Notes under the pieces: model-generated
Databases searched by the model: none
The model's input: only the letters and a program-made list of their open reading frames with translations
Told to the model about the DNA's origin: nothing
Origin: Gulosibacter sp. 10
GTDB lineage: Bacteria; Actinomycetota; Actinomycetes; Actinomycetales; Microbacteriaceae
NCBI RefSeq assembly: GCF_900163695.1
Contig: NZ_FUIC01000051.1
Coordinates: forward strand, 1 to 64,000
Direction of reading: 5' to 3'
Length of the DNA: 64,000 nt
Made by a program: the position numbers and the translations under genes
In this document: piece by piece, positions 50,250 through 60,345 of the stretch
How the letters are laid out: every line of letters starts with the position of its first letter
Position numbering within the stretch: the stretch's first letter is position 1

Positions 50250-50262
50250 GTCGTGCTGCTTC

Positions 50263-51039
50263 CTATCGCTCGTCGGGGTACCACTCGCCGGCCACGGTCA
50301 TGCCGCCGTCGACCATCAGGGTGTGGCCGGTCACATAGCTCGCATCGGGGCCGAGCAGCCACGCGATGGGCTTCGCGATCTCCTCTGCGCCGGCGAGGCG
50401 CCGGACGGGGATGCGCTGCTCGAGCGGGGCGGTGTCGAGCTCGCCGCGCTCCTTGAGCATCGCGGTGGAGGGCGTGAGCACGTACCCGGGGCCCACCGCG
50501 TTGACCCGGATGCCGTGCGCGGCCCATTCGACCGCGAGCGACTTGGTCAGGCCCACGATGCCGTGCTTGGCGCTGTTGTAGCTCGCGCGCCGGGGCATGC
50601 CGAGCACGGCGGCCACCGAGGCGAGGTTCACGATCGCGCCGCGCGTCGCGGCGAGGAGGTCGTGCGCGGCGCGGCTCGCGCGGAGGGTGCCGCCGAGGTG
50701 GATGTCGATGAGCCGCCCCCAGTCCTCGTCCTCGAGCTCGGTGGTCGTCGCCGGGCTGAAGTTGCCCGCGCAGTTCACGAGTCCGTGCAGGGCGCTCTCG
50801 GTCTCGGCGATCGACGCGAACGCCGCGTCCACGGAGGCGCGGTCGGTGACGTCGGTCGCGACGCCCCGGGCGCGGTCGCCGAGCCGGCCGACCGCCTCGT
50901 CGAGCGTGTCGGGGCGCAGGTCCAGCAGCACGACGCGGGCGGCCGGATCCTGCGCGAGCCAGTGCGTCGCGGTCGCGAGGCCGATGCCGCTCGCGCCGCC
51001 GGTCACGGCGAGGACGCGGGGAGGGGTGGGTGCGGTCAA
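50263..51039 (-). CDS. Short-chain dehydrogenase/reductase
   Basis: 258-aa SDR. TGGASGIG is near residue 14, LLDLRPD after beta-2 suggests NAD preference, NCAGNF is near 92, and the catalytic YNSAKHG near 158. Starts at TTG 51039, supported by AAGGAGT 6 nt upstream; an ATG at 51078 lies beyond that ribosome site. It heads the two-SDR operon, divergent from a GntR gene, with TTTTGGATCCTAAA in the shared region. Confidence 0.85.
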   Translation of the reverse strand: MTAPTPPRVLAVTGGASGIGLATATHWLAQDPAARVVLLDLRPDTLDEAVGRLGDRARGVATDVTDRASVDAAFASIAETESALHGLVNCAGNFSPATTTELEDEDWGRLIDIHLGGTLRASRAAHDLLAATRGAIVNLASVAAVLGMPRRASYNSAKHGIVGLTKSLAVEWAAHGIRVNAVGPGYVLTPSTAMLKERGELDTAPLEQRIPVRRLAGAEEIAKPIAWLLGPDASYVTGHTLMVDGGMTVAGEWYPDER

Positions 51040-51171
51040 GTGGGACTCCTTCGTCGGGGGCGGTCGGGATTCGTGCACGGGCGCCGCGGCCGCGTCGTCG
51101 CGGGCGCCCCGGGGCCGGCCGGCGGGCGGGACCGCGTCCGGGCGGATGCGGGTGCAGAGGACGAGTGTACG

Positions 51172-51185
51172 TTTTGGATCCTAAA
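51172..51185. promoter_or_regulatory. GntR-type operator between the SDR operon and a GntR gene
   Basis: TTTTGGATCCTAAA is a 14-bp palindrome with one mismatched pair, in a locally AT-rich spot of the 225-bp divergent gap. The form TTGGATCC resembles the operator at 45751-45764. Confidence 0.6.
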
Positions 51186-51264
51186 TCACGGAAATCGAAG
51201 GTTGTTCCGGAATACTGGATGCGGGGCCGAAGGCGGCCTCGCACGGGCGAGGGACGGGGGAGCG

Positions 51265-51963
51265 ATGGCACTGCAACGCGCCGGCAACGAGGGGGAGCGC
51301 ATCGCCGCGGCGCTGCGCGAGCGCATCCTCAAGGGCGAGCTCAAGCCCGGGCAGCGCATCCGGCAGGAGGCGGTGGCCGAGCGCTTCGACTCGAGCAGGA
51401 TGCCCGTGCGGGCGGCGCTGCAGCAGCTCGCCGCCGAGCAGCTCGTGGTGCTGGAGCCGCGGGTCGGCGCCCGCGTGGCCGAGCTCGACGCCGAGGAGTT
51501 CATCCGCATCTACCGGCTGCGCGAATCGCTCGAGCCGCTCGTGGCGCGGGTCTCCGCGGAGCGCATCACGGATGCGCAGATCGCGAGGGTGCTCGCGCTC
51601 GCGGAGGAGCTCCACGCCGTGACCGGCATCCCCGAGCGGCTCGACGAGTTCCACCGCGTCGACCGCGCGTTCCACCTCGCGACCTACGCGGGGGCCGACT
51701 TCCCCGGGTACCTCGACCGGATCGAGCAGCTGAGCAACCGCGCCCAGTGCTACCGCTTCGCGATCGTGCCCGGCTTCCTCGAATCCGACTTCACCGCGAC
51801 GATCGCGGATCATCAGCTCATCTGCTCGTACCTGGCGGAGCGCGACGGGGAGGGGCTCGGCGAGATGGTGCGGCTGCACATCCGCCGCACGAGGCGGATC
51901 GCGGAGCGGAGCCCGTGGCTGCACGAGCCGCGGCCGGCGGGCCTGCGGGGCCGCCGGTACTGA
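51265..51963 (+). CDS. GntR-family regulator (FCD type)
   Basis: 232-aa regulator. DNA-binding half: RIAAALRERILKGELKPGQRI and FDSSRMPVRAALQQLAAEQLVVL. FCD half: EFHRVDRAFHLATYAGA near residue 130, DHQLICSYLAERD near 182, and MVRLHIRRTRRI near 200, with Asp/His metal ligands. ATG preceded by GGGGGAGCG. It sits between the divergent SDR operon and the downstream alcohol dehydrogenase cluster and could regulate either or both. Confidence 0.87.
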   Translation: MALQRAGNEGERIAAALRERILKGELKPGQRIRQEAVAERFDSSRMPVRAALQQLAAEQLVVLEPRVGARVAELDAEEFIRIYRLRESLEPLVARVSAERITDAQIARVLALAEELHAVTGIPERLDEFHRVDRAFHLATYAGADFPGYLDRIEQLSNRAQCYRFAIVPGFLESDFTATIADHQLICSYLAERDGEGLGEMVRLHIRRTRRIAERSPWLHEPRPAGLRGRRY

Positions 51964-52004
51964 CTCCGCCGGGCGCATGGGTTGACCGCACCCGCCGGGG
52001 GTGG

Positions 52005-52036
52005 TTTCATATATCGAAATGAGTGCTGCATGCAGC
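52005..52036. promoter_or_regulatory. Two operator-like palindromes before the Fe-ADH cluster
   Basis: TTTCATATATCGAAA (52005-52019, imperfect) and GCTGCATGCAGC (52025-52036, perfect) lie side by side about 75-100 bp before ATG 52108. The first resembles TTTC-N7-GAAA sites of catabolic regulators. The second shares the TGCATGCA core with 49475-49486. Together they mark the control region of the second catabolic cluster. Confidence 0.55.
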
Positions 52037-52107
52037 GAATGGATCCAAAGCAGGGTCCTAGCCGCTCCCGCACTCCCGCCGACCCACACCGAAAGGTCTC
52101 GACGACG

Positions 52108-53298
52108 ATGTCCTGGTGGCCCCGAGCCCGAACCGATTCCCAGTACCTGAGCCCCGCCAAGGTGATCGGCGGCGAGGGCGCGGCCCAGCGCCTGCCCGAG
52201 CTGCTCGACCGGCTCCCCGGCTACGACGGCGGCGCCGTGCTGCTCGCCGTCGACGACGCCGTGGCGGACGCGGGGCACATCGACCCCATCCGCGCCTCGC
52301 TCGAACAGGCGGGTGCGACCGTGCTGCAGCGCGGCGGATTCGGCGCGGAGCCGACCGCCGAGATCGTCGACGCCATCGCCCGGGAGGCCCGCGAGGCCGG
52401 CGCCGCCGCCGTGATCGGCGTGGGCGGCGGCTCGGTGCTGGACTCCTCGAAGATCATCGCGCTCATCCTCCGCCACGGGGGCGCCTCGGCCGACTGGATC
52501 GGCCCGGTGGACCCGACCCTCGAGCTCGCGCCGCACATCCTCATCCCGACCACGGTGGGCACCGGCTCCGAGGCGACGAACATCGCGATGGTGACCGTCG
52601 ACGGGGCCAAGCGCGCCAGCATGTGCGACCGCTACGTGCCCCCGGTCGCGGTGCTCGACCCGCTGCTCGTGGACTCGCTGCCGCCCCGCATCATCGCGGC
52701 GACCGGGCTCGACGCCCTCGCGCACGCGGTCGAGGCGCTCATGTCCACCAAGGCGTCGATGCTCTCGGCGCACGCCTCCTTCCACGCGATGGAGCTGCTC
52801 GTCGCGAACCTCGAGCGCGCCTTCGAGGGCGACCGCGAGGCGCTCGGGCTGACGATGTGGGGCTCCCACCTCGGCGGCCAGGCGCTCAACGCGGGCGTCG
52901 TGGTCGGCCACTCGATCGCCTACACCTTCGCCCACGCCACCCCGATGCCGCACGGCGTCTCGTGCGCGCTCGCGCTGCCCTACTGCATCGCCTACAACCA
53001 GAACATCGACGAGCGGCTGGCCCGGCGCATCGCCCTCGCCCTGACCGGCGGCGAGAGCGGCTCGCTCCGCGACGCGGCGGAGGCCGTGCAGGCGCTCGCG
53101 CGCCGGATGGGCCTCCCGACCACGCTCGCGGAGGCGCGCATCGGCGCCGAGGAGGTGGACGGGATGGCGAGCTACTGCAACGCCGAGTACCAGCGCCCCA
53201 CCAACCCGGAGCCCATGGACGAGCCGCGGCTTCGCGACCTGTTCGCGGCCGTCGAGACCGGCGACCTCGACCGCGCCTTCGCCGTCACCGCGCGCTGA
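52108..53298 (+). CDS. Iron-containing alcohol dehydrogenase
   Basis: Group III alcohol dehydrogenase (396 aa). NAD-binding GVGGGSVLDSSK is near residue 108. Metal ligands are seen in GLDALAHAVEAL near 200 (Asp, His) and GHSIAYTFAHATPMPHGVSCAL near 268-289 (two His). ATG 52108 is chosen because GAAAGG precedes it and homologues begin here; an in-frame upstream extension would run through the operators. First gene of a probable nine-gene cluster, feeding an aldehyde or keto product to the next enzymes. Confidence 0.9.
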   Translation: MSWWPRARTDSQYLSPAKVIGGEGAAQRLPELLDRLPGYDGGAVLLAVDDAVADAGHIDPIRASLEQAGATVLQRGGFGAEPTAEIVDAIAREAREAGAAAVIGVGGGSVLDSSKIIALILRHGGASADWIGPVDPTLELAPHILIPTTVGTGSEATNIAMVTVDGAKRASMCDRYVPPVAVLDPLLVDSLPPRIIAATGLDALAHAVEALMSTKASMLSAHASFHAMELLVANLERAFEGDREALGLTMWGSHLGGQALNAGVVVGHSIAYTFAHATPMPHGVSCALALPYCIAYNQNIDERLARRIALALTGGESGSLRDAAEAVQALARRMGLPTTLAEARIGAEEVDGMASYCNAEYQRPTNPEPMDEPRLRDLFAAVETGDLDRAFAVTAR

Positions 53299-53373
53299 CG
53301 CGCCACCGCCCCCGACCATCCGGCGCCGCGCCGCGGCCGACCGGCACCGACGATCGATGGAGATTCGAACGCC

Positions 53374-54825
53374 ATGACCGCACGTCACCTGAACAACCTC
53401 GTCGACGGCCAGTTCGTCGACGCCTCGAGCGGCGACCGCATCGAGGTCGCCGACCCCTCGACGGCGGGCGCCGTCGTGGGGAGCGTGCCCTCGATGAGCG
53501 CCGCCGACCTCGGCCCCGTCTTCGACGCCGCCGCGCGCGGTGCGAAGACCTGGCGCGCGGCCGACGGCCTCGCGCGCGGAGCCGTGCTGCTCGCCGCCGC
53601 GAGGATCATGCGCGAGCGCGCCGAGGAGCTCCGCGACACGATCGTGGCCGAGCTCGGCAAGACGCGGGCCGACGCGGCCGGCGAGGTCGAGAAGTCCGCG
53701 CAGTTCCTCGAGTTCTACGGCGGCATGGGCCGCGACGAGTTCGGCGGGCTGCTGCACGACGGCCGCGAGCACACGGTGGCGATGCGCATCGTCGAGCCGC
53801 TCGGCGTCGTCGTGCTGATCACGCCGTGGAACGACCCGCTGCTCACCCCGTGCCGCAAGCTCGGCCCGGCGCTCATCTCCGGCAACGCCGTGGTGATCAA
53901 GCCGGCCACGGTCACGCCGCTCATCGTGCTCAAGCTCGCCGAGATCCTGCACGAGGCGGGCCTGCCCGCGGGCGTGCTCGGCACCGTCACCGGCCGCGGC
54001 GGCGAGATCGGCGACGCGCTGCTCGAGCACGAGGCCGTCAAGGCGGTCTCCTTCACCGGCTCGACCGAGGTCGGGCTGGGCCTGCAGCGGCAGCTCGCGG
54101 GCCGCAACATCCGCATCCAGACCGAGATGGGCGGCAAGAACGCCTCGGTGATCATGGCGGACGCCGACCTCGACGTCGCGATCCCCACCGTCGCGGCGGG
54201 CGCCTTCGGGCAGGCCGGCCAGCGCTGCACCGCCACGAGCCGGCTGCTCGTGCAGCGGGAGGTCGCCGACCGCGTGCGCGAGCTGCTCGCCGAGCGGGTG
54301 CGCGGCCTGGTGGTGGCGCCCGCCGACGGCGAGGGCGTGACGATGGGGCCGGTCGTGGACTTCCGCGCCCAGGAGTCCATCCGCGCGCACGTCTCGCGGG
54401 CGCTCGAGGAGGGCGCCACGGTGGTGGCCCGCCGCGAGCTCGAGGGTCCCGCAGCGGCCGAGGGCGCCTTCGTCGAGCCCACCCTGCTGGACATCTCGAC
54501 CGAGCACGAGATCTGGCGCGCCGAGGTGTTCGGCCCGGTCCTCGGCATCGTCGAGTTCGACACGCTCGACGAGGCGATCGACGCGGTGAACGACTCCGCC
54601 TACGGGCTCTCCTCCTCCATCTTCACGACGAGCCTCGCCGCCTCCGGCGAGTTCGTGGCGGCGGTGGACACCGGCCAGGTCTCGGTGAACCAGCCCACGA
54701 GCGGCTGGGACATCCACCACCCCTTCGGCGGCTTCAAGGACTCCGGCTCGGGCTACAAGGAGCAGGGCCGTGTCGGGCTCGAGTTCTACACCCGCGTCAA
54801 GACCGCCGCGATCCGCACCCGCTAG
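53374..54825 (+). CDS. Aldehyde dehydrogenase (NAD(P)+)
   Basis: 483-aa ALDH. PWNDPLLTPCRKL is near residue 150 (Asp replaces the usual Phe of PWNFP), FTGSTEVG near 227, catalytic Glu in TEMGGKNASV near 250, and catalytic Cys in GQRCTATSR near 285. It follows the Fe-ADH by 75 nt and precedes an SDR by 9 nt, consistent with alcohol to aldehyde to acid oxidation within the cluster. Substrate unassigned. Confidence 0.92.
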   Translation: MTARHLNNLVDGQFVDASSGDRIEVADPSTAGAVVGSVPSMSAADLGPVFDAAARGAKTWRAADGLARGAVLLAAARIMRERAEELRDTIVAELGKTRADAAGEVEKSAQFLEFYGGMGRDEFGGLLHDGREHTVAMRIVEPLGVVVLITPWNDPLLTPCRKLGPALISGNAVVIKPATVTPLIVLKLAEILHEAGLPAGVLGTVTGRGGEIGDALLEHEAVKAVSFTGSTEVGLGLQRQLAGRNIRIQTEMGGKNASVIMADADLDVAIPTVAAGAFGQAGQRCTATSRLLVQREVADRVRELLAERVRGLVVAPADGEGVTMGPVVDFRAQESIRAHVSRALEEGATVVARRELEGPAAAEGAFVEPTLLDISTEHEIWRAEVFGPVLGIVEFDTLDEAIDAVNDSAYGLSSSIFTTSLAASGEFVAAVDTGQVSVNQPTSGWDIHHPFGGFKDSGSGYKEQGRVGLEFYTRVKTAAIRTR

Positions 54826-54834
54826 GAGTTCCCG

Positions 54835-55605
54835 ATGACCGAACCCACCTCACTGCACGACCGCTTCTCGCTCGAGGGGAAGACCGCGCTCGTCACCGGC
54901 GGCAGCCGCGGCCTCGGCTTCGGCATGGCCCGGGGCCTCGCGGACGCCGGCGCGCGGGTCGTCCTCGTCGCGCGCACCGAGGCGGCCGTCGAGGCCGCCG
55001 CGCGGGAGATCGACGGCCTCGGCATCGCCTTCGACGTGAGCCGCACCGACGCGGTCGCCGAGCTGGTCGACCTCGCCGAGGAGGCGGCGGGCGCGCCGAT
55101 CGACCTGGTCGTGCACGGCGCCGGCGTCCAGCACCGCGAGGAGGCCGAGTACTTCTCGGCCTCGGAGTGGGAGCGGGTCGTCCGCGTCAACCTCACGGCG
55201 CCCTTCGCGCTCAGCCAGGAGATCGGCAGGCGCCAGCTCGAGGCGGGCCGCGGCGGCAGCCACCTCTTCGTGGGCTCCCTGACGAGCCTCATCTCGATGC
55301 CGAACATCGCCGCGTACACCGCCTCCAAGTCGGGCATCTACGGCATCACCCGCCAGCTGAGCACCGAGTGGTCGGGCCGCGGCATCCGCGCCAACGCGAT
55401 CGCCCCCGGCTACTACCGCACCGAGCTCACCGAGGCGGTGTTCTCGGACCCGAAGCGCTACGAGGAGATGCTCGCGCGCATCCCGATGGGCCGCTTCGGC
55501 GACCCCGACGAGCTCGCCGGGGCCGCGGTCTTCCTGCTCTCGGACGCCTCGAAGTACCTCACCGGACAGCTCATCGCCGTCGACGGCGGCTGGACCGCGG
55601 CCTAG
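54835..55605 (+). CDS. Short-chain dehydrogenase, gluconate 5-dehydrogenase-like
   Basis: 256-aa SDR. TGGSRGLG is near residue 21, HGAGVQHREEAEY near 95 is typical of the gluconate/2-deoxygluconate dehydrogenase subgroup, catalytic YTASKSG near 161, and APGYYRTELTEAVFSDP near 190. VLVARTEA after beta-2 permits NADP. The ATG is 9 nt after the ALDH stop. It probably interconverts a hydroxy and keto group on the pathway compound. Confidence 0.87.
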   Translation: MTEPTSLHDRFSLEGKTALVTGGSRGLGFGMARGLADAGARVVLVARTEAAVEAAAREIDGLGIAFDVSRTDAVAELVDLAEEAAGAPIDLVVHGAGVQHREEAEYFSASEWERVVRVNLTAPFALSQEIGRRQLEAGRGGSHLFVGSLTSLISMPNIAAYTASKSGIYGITRQLSTEWSGRGIRANAIAPGYYRTELTEAVFSDPKRYEEMLARIPMGRFGDPDELAGAAVFLLSDASKYLTGQLIAVDGGWTAA

Positions 55606-55658
55606 CCGCGCCCGCCGCCCATCCACCGATCACCCCCTATTCGAACAACGGAGTTCCC

Positions 55659-56927
55659 ATGTCACTACGGGATACCGCCTTCTCCAGGCGCGATCTCTTC
55701 CGCTTCGGCGGGCTGGCGTCGCTGGCCGCGATCGCCGGGCCGTCGCTCGCGGCCTGCGCCTCTCCCGGCACCACGGACGACGTCCTGCGCATCGGCGTGC
55801 TCATGCCGCTGAGCGGCACCAACGCCCTGCTCGGCCAGAGCTCCTGGGAGGGCGTGCAGATGGCCGTCAACGAGCGCAACGAGCGCGGCGGCGTCGGCGG
55901 CAAGCGCCTCGAGGTCGTGCTCGCCGACGTGCCCGACGTCAACACGGCCGTGAGCGAGGCCCGCCGGCTGGTGTTCAACAACAACATCAAGCTCGGCCTC
56001 GGCACCTACGGCTCCGCCCTCTCGACGGCGGCGAGCGAGGTCTTCGCCCGCACCGGCAACTCGTTCGTCGAGCTGGGCGCGGTCGCGGCCGAGATCACCC
56101 AGCGCGGCTACGACCGCGTGTACCGCATCAACGCGGCCTCGGACAAGATGACGCAGCAGGCGCTGCGCTTCGCCGCCGAGTACCTCGCGCCCCAGCTCGG
56201 CAAGCCGCCGGCGGACCTGAACGTGATGATGGTCTATGAGGACTCGAACTACGGCCAGTCGGTGACCGCCTCCGCGGAGGCGGCCGCGACCGAGCACGGG
56301 ATCACGATCTCGGAGCACGAGGCCTACTCGGCCAAGCAGACCGACCTCTCCTCCACGGTCGCGCGCATCAAGGCCGCGCAGCCCGACGTCGTGGTCGCCG
56401 TCTCCTACGCGGCCGACGCGGTGCTCCTCGGCCGGCAGATGCGCGACGCCGGCGTGAAGGTCGGCGCCTTCATCGGCTGCGGTGGCGGCTACACGCTCTC
56501 CGAGTTCCGCGAGGCGCTCGGCGACATCGCGGACGGGGTCTTCGACGCCGACTTCCCGCAGCCGCTCATCAACCCCGACGCCGCGCCCGGCATCGAGGAG
56601 TTCCTCGACCGGTACCAGCAGGCCTACGGCAAGATGCCCGACGCGGGCTATCCGCAGGTCAACTACACGGGCGCGAGCTGGGTGTTCGACATGCTCGACT
56701 CGCTCGCGGGCGACGACGACCCGGACCGCTTCCACGAGGCCGCGACCTCGTTCAAGGCGCCCGTCGGCTCCTCGGTCGCCGCGTGGGGGTACGAGCTCGA
56801 CGAGCACAACCAGAACACGCTCGCGGACCACTACATCATGCAGTGGCAGGACGGGGAGCTGCGGACGGTCTTCCCGTCCGAGGTCGCCGTGGCCGAGCCG
56901 CAGCTCATCACCCCCTTCGGAGCGTGA
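55659..56927 (+). CDS. Branched-chain amino acid-type ABC transporter receptor
   Basis: 422-aa type-I periplasmic-binding protein (LivJ/AmiC group). The N-terminus SRRDLFRFGGLASLAAIAGP looks like a Tat signal, followed by a lipobox LAAC around residue 33, so a lipoprotein exported by Tat is possible. Mature fold: LRIGVLMPLSGTNALLGQSSWEG near 45, VMMVYEDSNYG near 190, VGAFIGCGGGYT near 268. Relatives bind amino acids, urea, amides or aromatic acids. Encoded with its two permeases and two ATPases. Confidence 0.9.
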   Translation: MSLRDTAFSRRDLFRFGGLASLAAIAGPSLAACASPGTTDDVLRIGVLMPLSGTNALLGQSSWEGVQMAVNERNERGGVGGKRLEVVLADVPDVNTAVSEARRLVFNNNIKLGLGTYGSALSTAASEVFARTGNSFVELGAVAAEITQRGYDRVYRINAASDKMTQQALRFAAEYLAPQLGKPPADLNVMMVYEDSNYGQSVTASAEAAATEHGITISEHEAYSAKQTDLSSTVARIKAAQPDVVVAVSYAADAVLLGRQMRDAGVKVGAFIGCGGGYTLSEFREALGDIADGVFDADFPQPLINPDAAPGIEEFLDRYQQAYGKMPDAGYPQVNYTGASWVFDMLDSLAGDDDPDRFHEAATSFKAPVGSSVAAWGYELDEHNQNTLADHYIMQWQDGELRTVFPSEVAVAEPQLITPFGA

Positions 56928-56935
56928 TCCCCACC

Positions 56936-57823
56936 ATGGAATTCCTCATCCAAGCACTCGTCTCCGGGCTCCTGCTCGGCGGCGTCTACGCCCTCATCGC
57001 GGTCGGCCTCAACATCATCTTCGGCGTCGTGAAGGTCACGAACTTCGCGCACGGCGAGCTCGTCATGATCGCGATGTACGCCACCTGGTTCCTGTGGACC
57101 ACGTGGCACATCAACCCCTACGTGTCGCTGTTCATCGTCACCCCGCTCATGTTCCTCTCCGGCGTGGTGCTGCAGAAGGTCGTGCTCGAGCCGATGCAGG
57201 ACTCCTCGGCGAACATGAAGATCTTCGTGACGCTGGGGCTCTCGGTGTTCCTGCAGAACCTCGTCCTGTTCATCTGGGGCGGCCAGTTCCGCACGGTCTC
57301 GGTGGGCTGGGCGGAGCAGTCGCTCGCGCTCGGGCCGATCTCCACGACCAACGGCCGGCTGCTCGCCTTCGTCGTCGCCATCCTGCTCGTCATCGGGCTG
57401 TTCTGGATGATGAAGCGCACGATGGTCGGCAAGGTGCTCGGCGCGATCGCCGAGGACCGCGAGACGGCCCGGATGCTCGGCATCCCGGTCCGCCGCTTCT
57501 ACCTGCTCGCGATGGGCCTCGGCGCGGCGATGACCGGCGTGGCCGGGGTGCTGATCATCCCGTTCCAGGCGGCCTATCCGCTGGTCGGGGCGCACTACAC
57601 GCTCATGGCCTTCGTGGTCGTCATCCTCGGCGGCCTCGGCAACATGACCGGCGCGCTCATCGGCGGCCTGCTGCTCGGCGTGATCGAGACCCTGACCGGC
57701 GCCTACATCGACCCCGCGCTGCAGCAGGTTGCGGTGTTCCTGGTCTTCATCATCGTGCTCATCGTTCGGCCGCAGGGCCTCTTCGGCGGGTCTGCACGCA
57801 ACGCGGAAGTGGGGCTGAAGTAA
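56936..57823 (+). CDS. ABC transporter permease (LivH type)
   Basis: 295-aa permease with about eight hydrophobic segments. The LivH hallmark GVYALIAVGLNIIFGVVKVTNFAHGELVM lies in residues 16-45, and AFVVVILGGLGNMTGALIGGLLLG near 225 is the coupling region. ATG 56936 is 8 nt after the receptor stop. It ends immediately before livM-type gene 57824. Confidence 0.92.
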   Translation: MEFLIQALVSGLLLGGVYALIAVGLNIIFGVVKVTNFAHGELVMIAMYATWFLWTTWHINPYVSLFIVTPLMFLSGVVLQKVVLEPMQDSSANMKIFVTLGLSVFLQNLVLFIWGGQFRTVSVGWAEQSLALGPISTTNGRLLAFVVAILLVIGLFWMMKRTMVGKVLGAIAEDRETARMLGIPVRRFYLLAMGLGAAMTGVAGVLIIPFQAAYPLVGAHYTLMAFVVVILGGLGNMTGALIGGLLLGVIETLTGAYIDPALQQVAVFLVFIIVLIVRPQGLFGGSARNAEVGLK

Positions 57824-58839
57824 ATGTCGAAACGCAACATCATGCTGCTCGCGATCGCCGGAGCGATCGCCCTGCTGCTGCCGCTGGTCGTGCACGACCA
57901 GTACATCCTGCACATCGCCGTCGTGACGTTCATCTACATCGGCATCACCGTAGCCTGGAATCTCATGGCCATCGGCGGCACGCTCTCGCTCGGCCACGCG
58001 GCCTTCTTCGGCGTCGGCGCCTACACCGTGGCGATCCTCTACGTGGACTACGGCGTCAACCCCTGGATCGGCATCGCGGCGGGCATGGTCATGGCGGGGC
58101 TCGTCTCGCTGCTGCTCGCGATCCCGCTGCTGCGGCTGCGGGGGCCGTTCTTCACGCTCTCCTCGCTCGCCTTCGTCGAGATCCTGCGCCTGCTCGCGAT
58201 CTGGGCCACCGAGCTCACCAACGGCTCGGTCGGCATCACGACGCCGCCGGACCAGGGCTTCGCCTTCATCTCCTTCGAGCGCCGCGAGCCCTACTACTTC
58301 ATCATCCTGGCCTTCGTGATCCTCACGGTCGCGTTCTCGGTCTGGCTCTACAACTCGCGCACCGGCTACCACCTGCGCGCGATGAAGATCGACGAGGAGG
58401 CGGTGCGCGCCCTCGGCGTGCGCAGCAGCGGCCTCAAGGTCGGCACGATGATCATCTCGGCCGCGATCACCGGCGCGTTCGGCGCCTTCGCCGCGCTGTA
58501 CTTCTTCGTGATCGAGCCGGAGACGCAGTTCTCGATGACGCTGTACTCGGTGCAGCCCGCGCTGAACGGCATCATCGGCGGCATGGGCACGGTGGTCGGC
58601 CCCATCATCGGCGCGATCATCATGACCCCGCTCGGCGAGTGGCTGCGCACGTCCTTCGCAGGCGTCCAGGGCCTCAACTTCATGATCTACGGCCTCGCGC
58701 TCATCCTCATCGTGCGCCTCATGCCCGGCGGCCTCGTGGACGGCTTCCAGAAGGTCGTCCGCCGCTTCCGCAAGAAGGGCGGCGCGGCGAAGGCGCCGGA
58801 GTCCGAGGCCGTTCCCGCAAAGAAAGGTGGTGAGCAGGA

Positions 58840-58843
<4 letters not shown>
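57824..58843 (+). CDS. ABC transporter permease (LivM type)
   Basis: 339-aa permease, about 8-10 helices, with LivM features TVAWNLMAIGGTLSLGHAAFFGVGAY near residue 42, RLRGPFFTLSSLAF near 104, and IIGGMGTVVGPIIGAII near 249. The C-terminal tail is charged (KKGGAAKAPESEAVPAKK). ATG follows the LivH stop directly, and the end overlaps the ATPase gene by 4 nt. Confidence 0.92.
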
Positions 58844-59622
<779 letters not shown>

Positions 59623-59640
59623 GACGAGGAAGGACCACTC

Positions 59641-60345
59641 ATGCTCGAAGTCAAGAACGTATCGGCCTACTACGGCGATGCGCAGGCGCTCGAAGACGTC
59701 TCGCTCACGCTGCCCGACACCGGGATCACGGCCTTCCTCGGGCCCAACGCGGCGGGGAAGACCACCACGCTCAAGGTCATCTCGGGCCTCATCAGGCCCG
59801 CGAGCGGCTCGGTGTGGTTCGAGGGCGAGGACATCACGAGGCTCACGCCGATGAAGCGCGTCGACCTCGGCATCGTGCAGGTGCCCGAGGGGCGCAAGCT
59901 CTTCGGCTCCCGCACGGTCGAGGACAACCTGCTGCTCGGCGGGTACACGAGCCGCAAGGACGGCAAGACCAAGGAGCGGCTCGACTACGTGTACGAGTGC
60001 TTCCCGCGGCTGCTCGAGCGGCGCACCCAGGAGGCCGGGCTGCTCTCCGGCGGCGAGCAGCAGATGGTCGCGATCGGGCGCGGGCTCATGGCGCGCCCGA
60101 AGGTGCTGATGATCGACGAGATGTCGCTCGGCCTCGCGCCCGTCGTGGTGGAGCAGATGTTCGAGCTCATCGGCAGCATCGCCACGAGCGACATGTCCGT
60201 GCTGCTCGTCGAGCAGCACGTGCAGAACGCCCTCGAGGTCGCGAACGTCGGCACCGTCATCGAGGGCGGCCAGACCCGCCTGACGGGCACCGCCGAGGAG
60301 CTGCTCGCGAGCGACGTCGTGCGGGAGTCCTACTTTGGCGGCTGA
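59641..60345 (+). CDS. ABC transporter ATP-binding protein (LivF type)
   Basis: 234-aa ATPase. Walker A GPNAAGKTT near residue 34, signature LSGGEQQM near 136, Walker B VLMIDEMSLGLAP near 155 and VEQHVQNALEVA near 191. VQVPEGRKLFGSRTVEDNL near 78 is LivF-like. Together with the LivG-type protein it powers import. It overlaps the following dehydrogenase gene if that gene starts at TTG 60335. Confidence 0.93.
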   Translation: MLEVKNVSAYYGDAQALEDVSLTLPDTGITAFLGPNAAGKTTTLKVISGLIRPASGSVWFEGEDITRLTPMKRVDLGIVQVPEGRKLFGSRTVEDNLLLGGYTSRKDGKTKERLDYVYECFPRLLERRTQEAGLLSGGEQQMVAIGRGLMARPKVLMIDEMSLGLAPVVVEQMFELIGSIATSDMSVLLVEQHVQNALEVANVGTVIEGGQTRLTGTAEELLASDVVRESYFGG

